A stretch of DNA of 8,256 bases from Nitrososphaerota archaeon (GCA_022565935.1 JADFJY010000051.1:1-8256); one strand, 5' to 3'. Positions 1 through 5,489 are shown, counted from the first letter of the stretch. The notes: generated by a model from the letters alone, not told the origin. Made by a program: numbers and translations.

Positions 1-115
1 TTTCTTTTTCAAGTAGTGCTACTTTAATTCCATTTTTTGCAGCTGCAAATGCTGCAGATGAACCTGCTGGGCCTGCACCTACAACTACTAAATCATAATA
101 GTGTTCTTCTGACAA
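1..115 (-). CDS. FAD-dependent oxidoreductase, geranylgeranyl reductase-like (N-terminus only)
   Basis: The 38 readable residues form a dinucleotide-binding beta-alpha-beta unit: a beta strand LVVVGAGPAG with the GxGxxG loop, a small-residue helix, and a second strand VALLEKE ending in the acidic residue that typically binds the ribose of FAD. The Y-D-L-V-V-V-G-A-G-P-A-G-S start resembles the geranylgeranyl reductase family, which saturates isoprenoid chains of archaeal membrane lipids, but other FAD-binding oxidoreductases (thioredoxin reductase-like, lycopene cyclase-like) begin the same way, so the substrate is open. The gene runs off the left edge. No ATG or GTG lies between the upstream in-frame stop and the FAD motif. 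I chose the TTG at 113-115 because a TATA-like element (140-147) sits about 28 bases upstream, fitting a leaderless transcript. Confidence 0.72.
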   Translation of the reverse strand, partial: MSEEHYYDLVVVGAGPAGSSAAFAAAKNGIKVALLEKE

Positions 116-139
116 TTGACTTGAATCAGCAGACCTAGG

Positions 140-147
140 ATATAATT
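140..147 (-). promoter_or_regulatory. TATA element for the FAD oxidoreductase
   Basis: Read on the minus strand this is AATTATAT. Its centre is about 28 bases upstream of the TTG at 115, the archaeal TATA-to-start distance expected when transcription begins at or next to the start codon. This spacing is the main support for that TTG start. Confidence 0.5.
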
Positions 148-166
148 TTGAGGTATGTTTTGTGGA

Positions 167-376
167 TTATTTTTTTAAAATAGCGTTGCCTGCCGTATCA
201 TTTTCCCTTTCTGAATCAAAAGTTTGCATATGTTCAGGATCTCTGTGCATGTAACTGTGAGTTTCTCCTTCCTTTTTTCTACAGAATTTTGAATGAATTG
301 TTTCCTCAATTTTTAATGTAGTTTCATTTTCATGAAATAGGCGTTTTCCACAATCAGGACATATGATTTCAGGCAT
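167..376 (-). CDS. Small cysteine-containing protein, possible zinc binder
   Basis: This is a 69-residue protein I do not recognise as a named family. It opens with M-P-E-I-I-C-P-D-C-G-K-R-L-F, a Cys-x2-Cys-Gly knuckle (Cys6, Cys9) typical of zinc ribbons. A further Cys lies at 32 and a His-rich stretch (His40, His44, His49) could supply the remaining ligands, so the metal site is plausible but not a standard ribbon. The C-terminal 20 residues are polar and probably disordered. A TTG at 392-394 would add six residues, but I prefer the ATG at 374-376 because the TATA-like TAAATA at 398-403 is about 25 bases upstream of it. The FAD oxidoreductase lies 51 bases downstream on the same strand with its own TATA element, so co-transcription is not required. 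Confidence 0.62.
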   Translation of the reverse strand: MPEIICPDCGKRLFHENETTLKIEETIHSKFCRKKEGETHSYMHRDPEHMQTFDSERENDTAGNAILKK

Positions 377-397
377 AAAATCAATTCGTATCAAATC

Positions 398-403
398 TAT
401 TTA
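398..403 (-). promoter_or_regulatory. TATA-like element for the small Cys protein
   Basis: TAAATA on the minus strand, about 25 bases upstream of the ATG at 376. It lies back to back with the plus-strand promoter at 453-464, so the 377-487 gap is a divergent promoter region. Confidence 0.4.
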
Positions 404-452
404 CATGTTTCAGGTAATGTCATGAAAAATTCTGCATTCAAAGTATTTGAAC

Positions 453-464
453 CGAAACTTTAGA
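453..464 (+). promoter_or_regulatory. BRE plus TATA-like element for the 488 operon
   Basis: A purine-rich CGAAA, as in archaeal BRE elements, is followed directly by CTTTAGA, whose centre at about 461 is 27 bases before the ATG at 488. This is the expected spacing for leaderless transcription of the 41-residue ORF, and it implies that the DUF99 gene is second in the transcript. Confidence 0.5.
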
Positions 465-487
465 TGTTTAGGAATTGATTATTTAAT

Positions 488-613
488 ATGGAAGAATCTG
501 AAATTGCATCTTTTCTAATGTGGTCTGTAGTTACTGGGATTGTCATGATAATTACTGGACTAAGTTACCGAGTGTATTTGAGGAAAAATAATCATGAGAT
601 CTCTTCATCTTGA
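488..613 (+). CDS. 41-residue single-pass membrane microprotein
   Basis: The ORF encodes a short acidic N-terminus (M-E-E-S-E), one hydrophobic stretch of about 17 residues (roughly 9-25, S-F-L-M-W-S-V-V-T-G-I-V-M-I-I-T-G) and a basic tail with Y-R-V-Y-L-R-K. Acidic before and basic after the helix predicts an N-out, C-in single-pass protein under the positive-inside rule. The start is an ATG with a BRE/TATA element 27 bases upstream. Its last 20 bases overlap the DUF99 start, and a GAGG Shine-Dalgarno-like sequence for DUF99 lies inside this ORF, as expected for the second gene of an operon. I know no family for it; promoter placement and coupling are the evidence that it is real. A leader peptide or membrane anchor role is possible but unproven. 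Confidence 0.55.
   Translation: MEESEIASFLMWSVVTGIVMIITGLSYRVYLRKNNHEISSS
580..583 (+). promoter_or_regulatory. Shine-Dalgarno-like site for DUF99
   Basis: GAGG, followed by an A-rich spacer of 10 bases before the ATG at 594. In archaea with leaderless first genes, operon-internal genes tend to keep such a site. Its presence here, with no TATA element about 27 bases before 594, supports DUF99 as the downstream gene of a pair. Confidence 0.45.
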
Positions 614-1163
614 AAAAAAGGGTTTACGCGGACTGGCAATTGCAGAAAGCTTTAGACCAAATTCTCAAAAATCAATTTTTTCTGGAATTGTAATGAGACG
701 AGATTTTATCATTGATGGTTTTGTTTTTGGAAGTGCAACATTAGAAGGTGATGATGCAACAGATACAATTTTGAAGATGTATGATGAACTTCAGAGGCCT
801 GATATTAGTTATGTTTTGATTTCTGGTTTGATAGTATCTATGTATAATATTATAAATATTAAAAAATTATATGATTCTCTTAAAATTCCAATAATTGGAA
901 TATCTTACAATGATTCTCTGGGGATTGAAGATGCACTCAAACATCATTTTCCAAATTCATTTGAATCAAAAATTTTTGCATATAAAAAATTAGGCAAACG
1001 AGAAAAAATTACTCTAAGTACATCTCATGATATTTTTGTTAGAAAAGAAGGTTGTACTTTAAAAGATGTAACACATCTTTTAGATGAATTAACATTACAT
1101 GGTTCCATTCCAGAACCTATACGTGTATCTCAGTTGCTTGCAAAAACATTACTTTTGAAATAA
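594..1163 (+). CDS. DUF99 family protein (UPF0215)
   Basis: At 189 residues this matches the usual length of DUF99, an almost exclusively archaeal family. Diagnostic segments are G-L-A-I-A-E-S-F (about 13-20), V-M-R-R-D-F-I-I-D-G (33-42), G-D-D-A-T (52-56), V-L-I-S-G (74-78) and the P-I-I-G-I-S-Y strand (99-105). From memory of the family, DUF99 has been related to the RNase H-like fold near endonuclease V, with the conserved acidic residues as candidate metal ligands; a nucleic-acid role is therefore suggested but no activity is established. The gene overlaps the microprotein by 20 bases and its stop codon directly adjoins the stop of the converging SDR gene with no spacer. Identity as DUF99 is solid; function is unknown. 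Confidence 0.88.
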   Translation: MRSLHLEKKGLRGLAIAESFRPNSQKSIFSGIVMRRDFIIDGFVFGSATLEGDDATDTILKMYDELQRPDISYVLISGLIVSMYNIINIKKLYDSLKIPIIGISYNDSLGIEDALKHHFPNSFESKIFAYKKLGKREKITLSTSHDIFVRKEGCTLKDVTHLLDELTLHGSIPEPIRVSQLLAKTLLLK

Positions 1164-1925
1164 TTATCCTTCTGAAGCTGTTTTACCGCCATCAACATTT
1201 AGAATAACTCCTGTAACCCAATTAGACTCATCAGATGCTAAATAAAGTGCTGCATTTGCAACGTCTAACGGTTCTCCTATTCTAGCTAGTGGTAATCTTT
1301 CCTCCAAAACTTTTCTTGCTTGAGGATCATCAAGATATGGCTTTATCATTCCTGAATTAATAATTCCTGGGTTGATACAATTACATCTAATATTTTTTCT
1401 TGCATATTCTATTGCAATTGATTTTGTAAACATCGAAATTGCAGCTTTTGTGGCAGAATATACTGCCAGATGAACTCGAGGGATTGCTCTTTCACTTGAA
1501 ATAGAACCAATATTAACAATTACACCACTTTTGACATCTGACATTTTTGACAGTACAGCCTTTGTCATATGAAATGCACCTAACATGTTTATGTCTATGA
1601 GTTTTTTAATTTCTGAATCTTGCATTTTATGAAAATGCACAGGATCATTAATTGCTCCTGCACTATTCACTAAAATATCAATTTTACCATATGTATCCAT
1701 TATTTGATTTACAGTTTGCAAGACCTGTGATTCATCAGTCAAATCACATGTTATTGATGCCGTTGCTTCTTCGTTTCCTATCTCTTTTCTGGTTTTCTCT
1801 AGTCTTTCCAGATTTCTTGCAACTAGGATAACTTTGGCACCTTCTTCTGCAAATCTCTTTGAAATTCCTTTACCTATGTCACTTGACGCTCCTGTAACAA
1901 TGGCAACTTTATCATCTAATCGCAT
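1164..1925 (-). CDS. Short-chain dehydrogenase/reductase (SDR)
   Basis: The 253-residue length fits classical SDRs. The cofactor loop is T-G-A-S-S-D-I-G (11-18), followed by V-A-R-N (35-38), where Arg favours NADP(H). Next come C-D-L-T-D (60-64), the N-S-A-G motif (87-90), Asn113, and the catalytic set Ser143, Tyr156 and Lys160 in Y-S-A-T-K. The N-P-G segment (185-187) and the C-terminal W-V-T-G-V-I-L-N-V-D-G-G are typical of 3-oxoacyl-ACP reductase-like SDRs. One oddity is Asp16 where the Gly of TGxxxGxG is expected. The substrate cannot be deduced; a 3-ketoacyl or hydroxyacyl reductase role is possible. The ATG at 1925 is supported by CTATAAG about 25 bases upstream. The neighbouring dehydrogenase on the same strand has its own start 67 bases upstream of this one. 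Confidence 0.88.
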   Translation of the reverse strand: MRLDDKVAIVTGASSDIGKGISKRFAEEGAKVILVARNLERLEKTRKEIGNEEATASITCDLTDESQVLQTVNQIMDTYGKIDILVNSAGAINDPVHFHKMQDSEIKKLIDINMLGAFHMTKAVLSKMSDVKSGVIVNIGSISSERAIPRVHLAVYSATKAAISMFTKSIAIEYARKNIRCNCINPGIINSGMIKPYLDDPQARKVLEERLPLARIGEPLDVANAALYLASDESNWVTGVILNVDGGKTASEG

Positions 1926-1946
1926 AAAATCATGTTATTGTCATAA

Positions 1947-1953
1947 CTTATAG
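1947..1953 (-). promoter_or_regulatory. TATA element for the SDR gene
   Basis: CTATAAG on the minus strand, centred about 25 bases upstream of the ATG at 1925. It gives the SDR its own promoter even though another gene on the same strand ends at 1993. Confidence 0.55.
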
Positions 1954-1992
1954 AATTTTTGTTTAACTCCGTTCGTAAATTTGATTTTATTA

Positions 1993-2880
1993 CTACTCAT
2001 TAATTTTCTTAATGTATTCAATTATTCCAGTGTAATCCGTTTCTCCAAATCCCTCTTTAACAGCACTTTCATACACTTCTTCGGCTTTTTTGATCATTGG
2101 AAGTTCAATTCCTAAAGATTTTGCAGCATTTGTTATTGTACTGATATCTTTTTTTAGATTAGCAAGTGTGAATGTAATATCATATTTACCATCAATCATC
2201 TTGTATGCCTTTTTCTCACTCATTCCTGTTTTGAAATATGTAGAGTTTAAAATTTCAAGAAAAATTTTTGGGTCTACATCTGCTTTTTTAACAAGAGTAA
2301 TTCCTTCAGATAACGCAAGTGCAAGCATGGTAATTTGTAGATTCATGGCTAGTTTGACAGAATGAGCTACTCCACTTTCTCCTAGGAAAAATACTTTGTT
2401 GGCAATCTTGTCAAAGACATTTTTACAATTATCAAAGATTTCTTTGTTTCCTGATGCCATCATAACTAAATTACCTGATATGGCAACATTTGGGCCTCCC
2501 ATTACAGGAATGTCTAATTTATGGATATCATACTCTTGAAATTTTTTTGTAATGTTTTTAGATTCTACAGGATTAATAGTACTCATATCTGCAACAATTA
2601 GTTTAGAATGTTTTCCTTCAACAATTCCATCTTTTTCAAATGAGATTTCTTTTACAGCTTTTGCATCTTTAACTATTGTAATAATTAATTCTGAATTTTT
2701 TGCAACTTCTTTTGGTGATGTTACAACTTTTGCACCCTTTTCTTTTGCTTGTATTGTTTTTTCTTTTGTTCTATTGTATACTGTTACTTCAAAACCTGAA
2801 TCTAACAAATGTAAAGTAATTGCATTTCCTAACATTCCAAGTCCTATAATTCCTATTTTTATCATCTTAGTTGATTCCAT
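1993..2880 (-). CDS. Beta-hydroxyacid dehydrogenase (3-hydroxyisobutyrate dehydrogenase family)
   Basis: The 295-residue protein has the two-domain plan of the family. A Rossmann N-terminus carries I-G-I-I-G-L-G-M-L-G (GxGxxG, 13-18) and N-R-T (36-38), where Arg suggests NADPH as in glyoxylate/succinic semialdehyde reductases. The substrate loop P-V-M-G-G-P (125-130) and G-V-A-H-S-V-K-L-A-M-N hold the catalytic Lys176 and Asn180. The helical C-domain includes L-K-K-D (242-245). Likely reactions are NAD(P)-dependent interconversion of a hydroxyacid and a semialdehyde: 3-hydroxyisobutyrate, tartronate or succinic semialdehyde are all possible. A semialdehyde reductase would suit the 3-hydroxypropionate/4-hydroxybutyrate cycle of these archaea, but that is inference. 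The ATG at 2868 (M-I-K-I-G-I-I-G) is a good alternative start, with an ATTAAAC element about 26 bases upstream. Confidence 0.87.
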   Translation of the reverse strand: MESTKMIKIGIIGLGMLGNAITLHLLDSGFEVTVYNRTKEKTIQAKEKGAKVVTSPKEVAKNSELIITIVKDAKAVKEISFEKDGIVEGKHSKLIVADMSTINPVESKNITKKFQEYDIHKLDIPVMGGPNVAISGNLVMMASGNKEIFDNCKNVFDKIANKVFFLGESGVAHSVKLAMNLQITMLALALSEGITLVKKADVDPKIFLEILNSTYFKTGMSEKKAYKMIDGKYDITFTLANLKKDISTITNAAKSLGIELPMIKKAEEVYESAVKEGFGETDYTGIIEYIKKINE

Positions 2881-2892
2881 GTAATTGTAAGT

Positions 2893-3279
2893 TTAATGAC
2901 GTTCTTCATTCTTTATTTCCCATTGTTCATTTCTGAATCTTGATACTGTAAATTCTAATTGTCCTATTGTTTTATCACCTTTTTTGACTTTTGCATAATC
3001 TAATTTTTTCATTCTAAATATTTTTTCTTTTGGTTTGTATCCCCCCTCGATAATTTTTATCTTGAATCTTTTACTTGCTTTAATGATCAATTTTCTAGCA
3101 ATTTTAACATCACCCATCCATGAAAACATTTCAAAATCTCCAAAATTTTTAGTAACAATTTCATAACCATATAATCTTGCTTCAAGTTTTGTCCCTTGAG
3201 ATTTTGCTTTCTCATTTAGCCATGTGATTACTTCTTCTCCATGACCTTTCTCGATACCAAAAGTTTCTGAATTTCCCAT
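2893..3279 (-). CDS. Hypothetical basic protein, 128 residues
   Basis: I do not recognise this family. It is soluble, with no signal peptide or membrane segment, and strongly lysine-rich in the second half (about 65-105, including K-K-L-D-Y-A-K-V-K-K-G-D-K). Alternating strands and turns, with motifs Y-G-Y-E-I-V-T (37-43) and G-D-F-E-M-F-S-W-M-G-D (47-57), suggest a small alpha/beta domain. The net positive charge would permit nucleic-acid binding, but no known motif is seen. It ends 12 bases before the beta-hydroxyacid dehydrogenase on the same strand, so the two may be co-transcribed. The ATG at 3279 has a weak TTATTAT element about 28 bases upstream; a better-looking TAAATATA is nearer than usual. 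Confidence 0.7.
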   Translation of the reverse strand: MGNSETFGIEKGHGEEVITWLNEKAKSQGTKLEARLYGYEIVTKNFGDFEMFSWMGDVKIARKLIIKASKRFKIKIIEGGYKPKEKIFRMKKLDYAKVKKGDKTIGQLEFTVSRFRNEQWEIKNEERH

Positions 3280-3333
3280 ACCCTCAAGTTTCTATATTTA
3301 ACCATAATAATCATTTTCCAATCATTGTTAAAC

Positions 3334-3340
3334 TAAAATA
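3334..3340 (+). promoter_or_regulatory. TATA-like element for the 3362 zinc-finger gene
   Basis: TAAAATA centred about 25 bases before the ATG at 3362. It lies in the 82-base divergent gap shared with the minus-strand gene starting at 3279. Confidence 0.45.
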
Positions 3341-3361
3341 GCAATTTAACCATGAAATTTT

Positions 3362-3730
3362 ATGATTACAATTGATTGTAAAGATGTTTTATCAATTAAA
3401 AATGAATTACTTGTTTATGTCTCAGATGAACTTGTTGCTATTCCCACTTTAAAACATCACCAATTTACTCTGTCTACTTTTGATGATGATGGAGTCATTG
3501 ATACTAATTTAGTTGTCACATCAATCAAGAAATTCCTTAACTCAATTGGGGAAGGAACAAATTTTGCCGTGATCTTAAATAATGATATGATAAGTATCAA
3601 AGCAATTTCTGGTAAGATAATAAAACGAGATGCTGCACCTCAATCTGACATGTTTTCATGTACGCATTGTGGATTTGTTACAAGATATGAAGTTGAACTT
3701 AATGTTCACATGCGAATACATTATATTTGA
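3362..3730 (+). CDS. C-terminal C2H2 zinc-finger protein, 122 residues
   Basis: The last 25 residues are a textbook classical zinc finger: Cys100-x2-Cys103-x12-His116-x3-His120, with Phe98 two residues before the first Cys and Leu113 three before the first His as core hydrophobics. The first ~90 residues form an unrecognised acidic domain (D-D-D-G near 41-44) with predicted strands, ending in the basic G-K-I-I-K-R before the finger. One finger alone rarely gives sequence-specific DNA binding without extra contacts, so regulation by DNA, RNA or protein binding are all open. It is followed on the same strand by a second small zinc-finger protein and then by the DsbA-like gene, each with its own TATA element. 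The start is supported by TAAAATA at 3334-3340. Confidence 0.82.
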   Translation: MITIDCKDVLSIKNELLVYVSDELVAIPTLKHHQFTLSTFDDDGVIDTNLVVTSIKKFLNSIGEGTNFAVILNNDMISIKAISGKIIKRDAAPQSDMFSCTHCGFVTRYEVELNVHMRIHYI

Positions 3731-3857
3731 AAATATTTGGACTCTGAAAATCATGTTTCTCAATTAATGATATTACTAGAATTATTTTAAAATCTTAAAG
3801 TAACATTCTTCTGGTCTTCTAAAATATAATTTCGTACATTTAGTTTTCAACAGGAAC
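3731..3857 (+). other. AT-rich intergenic spacer, no gene seen
   Basis: Between the two zinc-finger genes I find only very short reading frames on either strand, no tRNA-like fold and no strong inverted repeat. The right end leads into the promoter at 3858. Confidence 0.5.
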
Positions 3858-3865
3858 TTTATAAG
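3858..3865 (+). promoter_or_regulatory. TATA element for the 3887 zinc-finger gene
   Basis: TTTATAAG, the clearest TATA box of the window, centred 26 bases before the GTG at 3887. Its position is the reason for accepting GTG as a leaderless start. Confidence 0.65.
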
Positions 3866-3886
3866 CACTAATTACACAAAATAATT

Positions 3887-4084
3887 GTGAATAAAGTCTC
3901 AAAAAATAATGTAACCAAGGTTTATTGTGTTACATGCGATTTGATTTTTGAATCTAGAGAAAAATTTGAAAAACATCTTGATAGTCATTCATCAAAAGTT
4001 ACTTGTGAGGTATGTCCTATTGACACAGTTATCTCCAAATTTATGAATATATTTAAAAGACATTCTTCTCGTAATTTGGAGTAA
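3887..4084 (+). CDS. Small C2H2 zinc-finger protein, 65 residues
   Basis: This small protein has one good classical finger, Cys14-x2-Cys17-x12-His30-x3-His34, with Phe21 and Phe27 as core residues. It is followed by a second Cys pair, Cys40-x2-Cys43, that reaches only one His (His59, 15 residues on), so the second finger is degenerate or uses another ligand. The ends are basic. It could bind nucleic acid or mediate dimerisation; nothing in the sequence decides this. The GTG start is supported by TTTATAAG 26 bases upstream. A run of seven T follows the stop codon within a few bases and probably ends the transcript. Similarity to the preceding gene is limited to the finger itself, so a simple tandem duplication is not evident. 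Confidence 0.78.
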   Translation: MNKVSKNNVTKVYCVTCDLIFESREKFEKHLDSHSSKVTCEVCPIDTVISKFMNIFKRHSSRNLE

Positions 4085-4085
4085 G

Positions 4086-4092
4086 TTTTTTT
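4086..4092 (+). terminator. T7 tract after the 3887 zinc-finger gene
   Basis: Seven consecutive T directly after the stop codon, the oligo-T type of archaeal termination signal. The same stretch continues into TTTTTAAT, which serves as the TATA-like element for the DsbA-like gene. Confidence 0.4.
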
Positions 4093-4094
4093 AA
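4088..4094 (+). promoter_or_regulatory. TATA-like element for the DsbA-like gene
   Basis: TTTTTAA centred about 26 bases before the ATG at 4117. It overlaps the T tract that ends the upstream gene, so terminator and promoter share bases. Confidence 0.4.
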
Positions 4095-4116
4095 TCGATT
4101 TTTGCTGTTTTAGAGT

Positions 4117-4776
4117 ATGAATAAAAAAGGTGTAATATTAGGCGTCATTGTTGTAGCAATTGTTGTTGGGATAGTCGCATCATACTCATCAGCTCCATCT
4201 GAAACAGTTAATCTTGATATGGGACGAACCCATGGTACTATTTCTACTGCTATGGGTTCACCAATTTTGGGTGATCCATCTGCTCCAATTACTATTGTAG
4301 AGTTTGGTGATTATCAATGTGAGCAATGTTATGCGTGGTTTCATAATACAAAACCTGCAATAGTTCAAAATTATATTGATACTGGAAAAGTAAATTTAGT
4401 GTTTGTTGATTTGGCATTTTTGGGAAGAGACTCTCCAAAGGCAGCTCAAGCATCATATTGTGCTGAAGATCAAGGGATGTATTGGGAATACCACAACATT
4501 CTTTACAATTCTCAAGAATCAGTAGATTCTGGTTGGGCAAATTCTGAAAGACTCAAAGCTTTTGCATTTAGTTTAGATCTTGATATGACATTGTTTGAAA
4601 GCTGTCTTGATTCTGAAAAATATTCTAAACGTGTACAGTATAATATACAACAAGCAAGAGATAATGGTGTAAAAGGAACTCCTGGGTTCTTTATTGTAGG
4701 TCCTAACGAACAACAAAAAATTGGTGGGGCACAACCCTTCTCCGTCTTTAAGACCATCTTGGACTCTATGATCTAA
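4117..4776 (+). CDS. Membrane-anchored DsbA-like thiol-disulfide oxidoreductase
   Basis: A basic start (M-N-K-K) and one hydrophobic segment (about 5-22) anchor or export the protein; no archaeal lipobox Cys follows. After a linker, the thioredoxin-fold domain begins at I-T-I-V-E-F-G-D-Y-Q (58-67) with the redox-active Cys68-Glu-Gln-Cys71. The cis-proline loop is G-T-P-G-F (187-191). Between them lies the helical insertion typical of DsbA, in which Cys115 and Cys163 could form a structural disulfide. The predicted job is to make or reshuffle disulfides in exported proteins on the outer side of the membrane. The 219 residues fit the DsbA/thioredoxin_4 group, expanded in ammonia-oxidising archaea. 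The stop codon directly abuts the ATG of the next gene, so the two are almost certainly co-translated. Confidence 0.9.
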   Translation: MNKKGVILGVIVVAIVVGIVASYSSAPSETVNLDMGRTHGTISTAMGSPILGDPSAPITIVEFGDYQCEQCYAWFHNTKPAIVQNYIDTGKVNLVFVDLAFLGRDSPKAAQASYCAEDQGMYWEYHNILYNSQESVDSGWANSERLKAFAFSLDLDMTLFESCLDSEKYSKRVQYNIQQARDNGVKGTPGFFIVGPNEQQKIGGAQPFSVFKTILDSMI

Positions 4777-5256
4777 ATGATACAAACAATCAAACTTGTA
4801 TATTCTAATCCAAAATATTTTCTTTTAGCATCTGGAATTTTTGTATTGATGACAATTGGATTATTGATACTGTCTGAGTATATCTTCTTAGAACCTTATG
4901 TTGTTGCACATCTGCCTTCTGGAAGTGAATTAGGTTTTATTCTTATTGTGACGCTCTCAGCATTATCTGCATTAGTTATTCCAATGAATATATTTAGAAT
5001 AAAAACTCTCAAAAGTTCAAAACAAAAAATGGGTGGAGGAATTCTTGGTTCAATTATTGGAAATGCTGCAGGTGTATGTAGCTGTGGACCAATTGGATTT
5101 GCAGTAATCTCTACATTTGGTTCTGTGGGGGCTACTGCCACTGCATTTTTAACTAATTATGAGATTCCAATTAGAATTATTGCTATTGTAATTTTAGCTG
5201 TCACATATTTTACAACTGTAAAATCCCTCAAAGTTGAATGTAATCTCAATTCTTAA
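4777..5256 (+). CDS. Four-helix membrane protein with a Cys-Ser-Cys motif, partner of the DsbA-like protein
   Basis: The 159 residues contain four hydrophobic segments, roughly 14-34, 50-73, 87-115 and 131-147. The third, Gly/Ala-rich, holds A-G-V-C-S-C-G-P-I-G-F (98-108) with Cys101 and Cys103; the only other Cys, 155, lies in the short C-terminal tail. A basic loop (about 74-85, R-I-K-T-L-K-S-S-K-Q-K) between helices 2 and 3 should face the cytoplasm. I do not recognise a named family. Its ATG follows the DsbA-like stop without a gap, so a shared task is likely: a membrane electron carrier that reoxidises or reduces the DsbA-like protein (as DsbB, VKOR or CcdA do elsewhere), or a copper-binding helper. 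Neither CxxC nor quinone-site motifs of DsbB are visible, so this is inference from context. Confidence 0.78.
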   Translation: MIQTIKLVYSNPKYFLLASGIFVLMTIGLLILSEYIFLEPYVVAHLPSGSELGFILIVTLSALSALVIPMNIFRIKTLKSSKQKMGGGILGSIIGNAAGVCSCGPIGFAVISTFGSVGATATAFLTNYEIPIRIIAIVILAVTYFTTVKSLKVECNLNS

Positions 5257-5311
5257 CTATAATGCATTAGAAATTACCAATTAGACAAACTTTTGCAACC
5301 TTGGAGTGTAT

Positions 5312-5318
5312 CTTATAG
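5312..5318 (+). promoter_or_regulatory. Possible TATA element in the 5257-5489 gap
   Basis: CTTATAG, centred 21 bases before the GTG at 5336. This is slightly closer than the 25-28 bases seen elsewhere in the window, so support for a leaderless start is partial. Confidence 0.28.
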
Positions 5319-5335
5319 TCTTTTGAACTGTTATT

Positions 5336-5413
5336 GTGACAATAATTTATGTTCCAATTAGACCCAGTAGAAGAGATCCAGAATCTGAAGAATTAGAAGA
5401 TGTAGAAGATTAA
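5336..5413 (+). CDS. Possible 25-residue acidic microprotein
   Basis: A GTG-initiated frame encodes a short hydrophobic start (T-I-I-Y-V-P-I), a basic patch (R-P-S-R-R) and an acidic tail rich in Glu and Asp (E-E-L-E-D-V-E-D). An in-frame stop lies just upstream, so GTG is the only usable start. A TATA-like CTTATAG precedes it, and a T5 run follows within a few bases of the stop, giving it the outline of a complete transcription unit. The basic-then-acidic composition is non-random, but so short a frame can arise by chance and I know no homologue. It lies alone between the CSC membrane gene and the archaeosortase-like gene. Confidence 0.3.
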   Translation: MTIIYVPIRPSRRDPESEELEDVED

Positions 5414-5440
5414 CGTCTTTTTCCAAATTTGTATGATCTA

Positions 5441-5467
5441 TTGACTTTTCAGACCCTGAAAAGTTGA
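5441..5467. repeat. Inverted repeat beside the archaeosortase promoter
   Basis: A perfect 9-base arm ACTTTTCAG (5444-5452) is separated by ACC from its complement CTGAAAAGT (5456-5464). In RNA the stem could extend to 12 pairs using two G-U pairs. It ends right against the TATA-like element at 5468-5476, where a BRE would lie. It may be an operator for a dimeric repressor or a hairpin ending transcription from the left. Confidence 0.6.
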
Positions 5468-5476
5468 GATATTTAT
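5468..5476 (+). promoter_or_regulatory. TATA element for the archaeosortase-like gene
   Basis: GATATTTAT, centred 18 bases before the ATG at 5490 and 30 before the ATG at 5502. The spacing fits the second ATG better, with a leader of a few bases. It adjoins the inverted repeat at 5441-5467. Confidence 0.42.
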
Positions 5477-5489
5477 TTGCCATTTTTTT

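Noticed and set aside
377..394. Upstream TTG start for the small Cys protein
   Set aside because: The TATA-like element at 398-403 would be only a few bases away, whereas the ATG at 376 has normal spacing.
2090..2884. Two plus-strand frames opposite the beta-hydroxyacid dehydrogenase
   Set aside because: They are antisense shadows of a gene with complete family motifs and have no domain of their own.
3731..3886. Possible small RNA or tRNA gene between the zinc-finger genes
   Set aside because: No GC-rich stem, cloverleaf or T-loop sequence could be found; the region is AT-rich and unstructured by eye.
4292..5141. Minus-strand frames opposite the DsbA-like and CSC genes
   Set aside because: No recognisable motifs or good promoters, and the plus-strand genes carry clear family signatures there.
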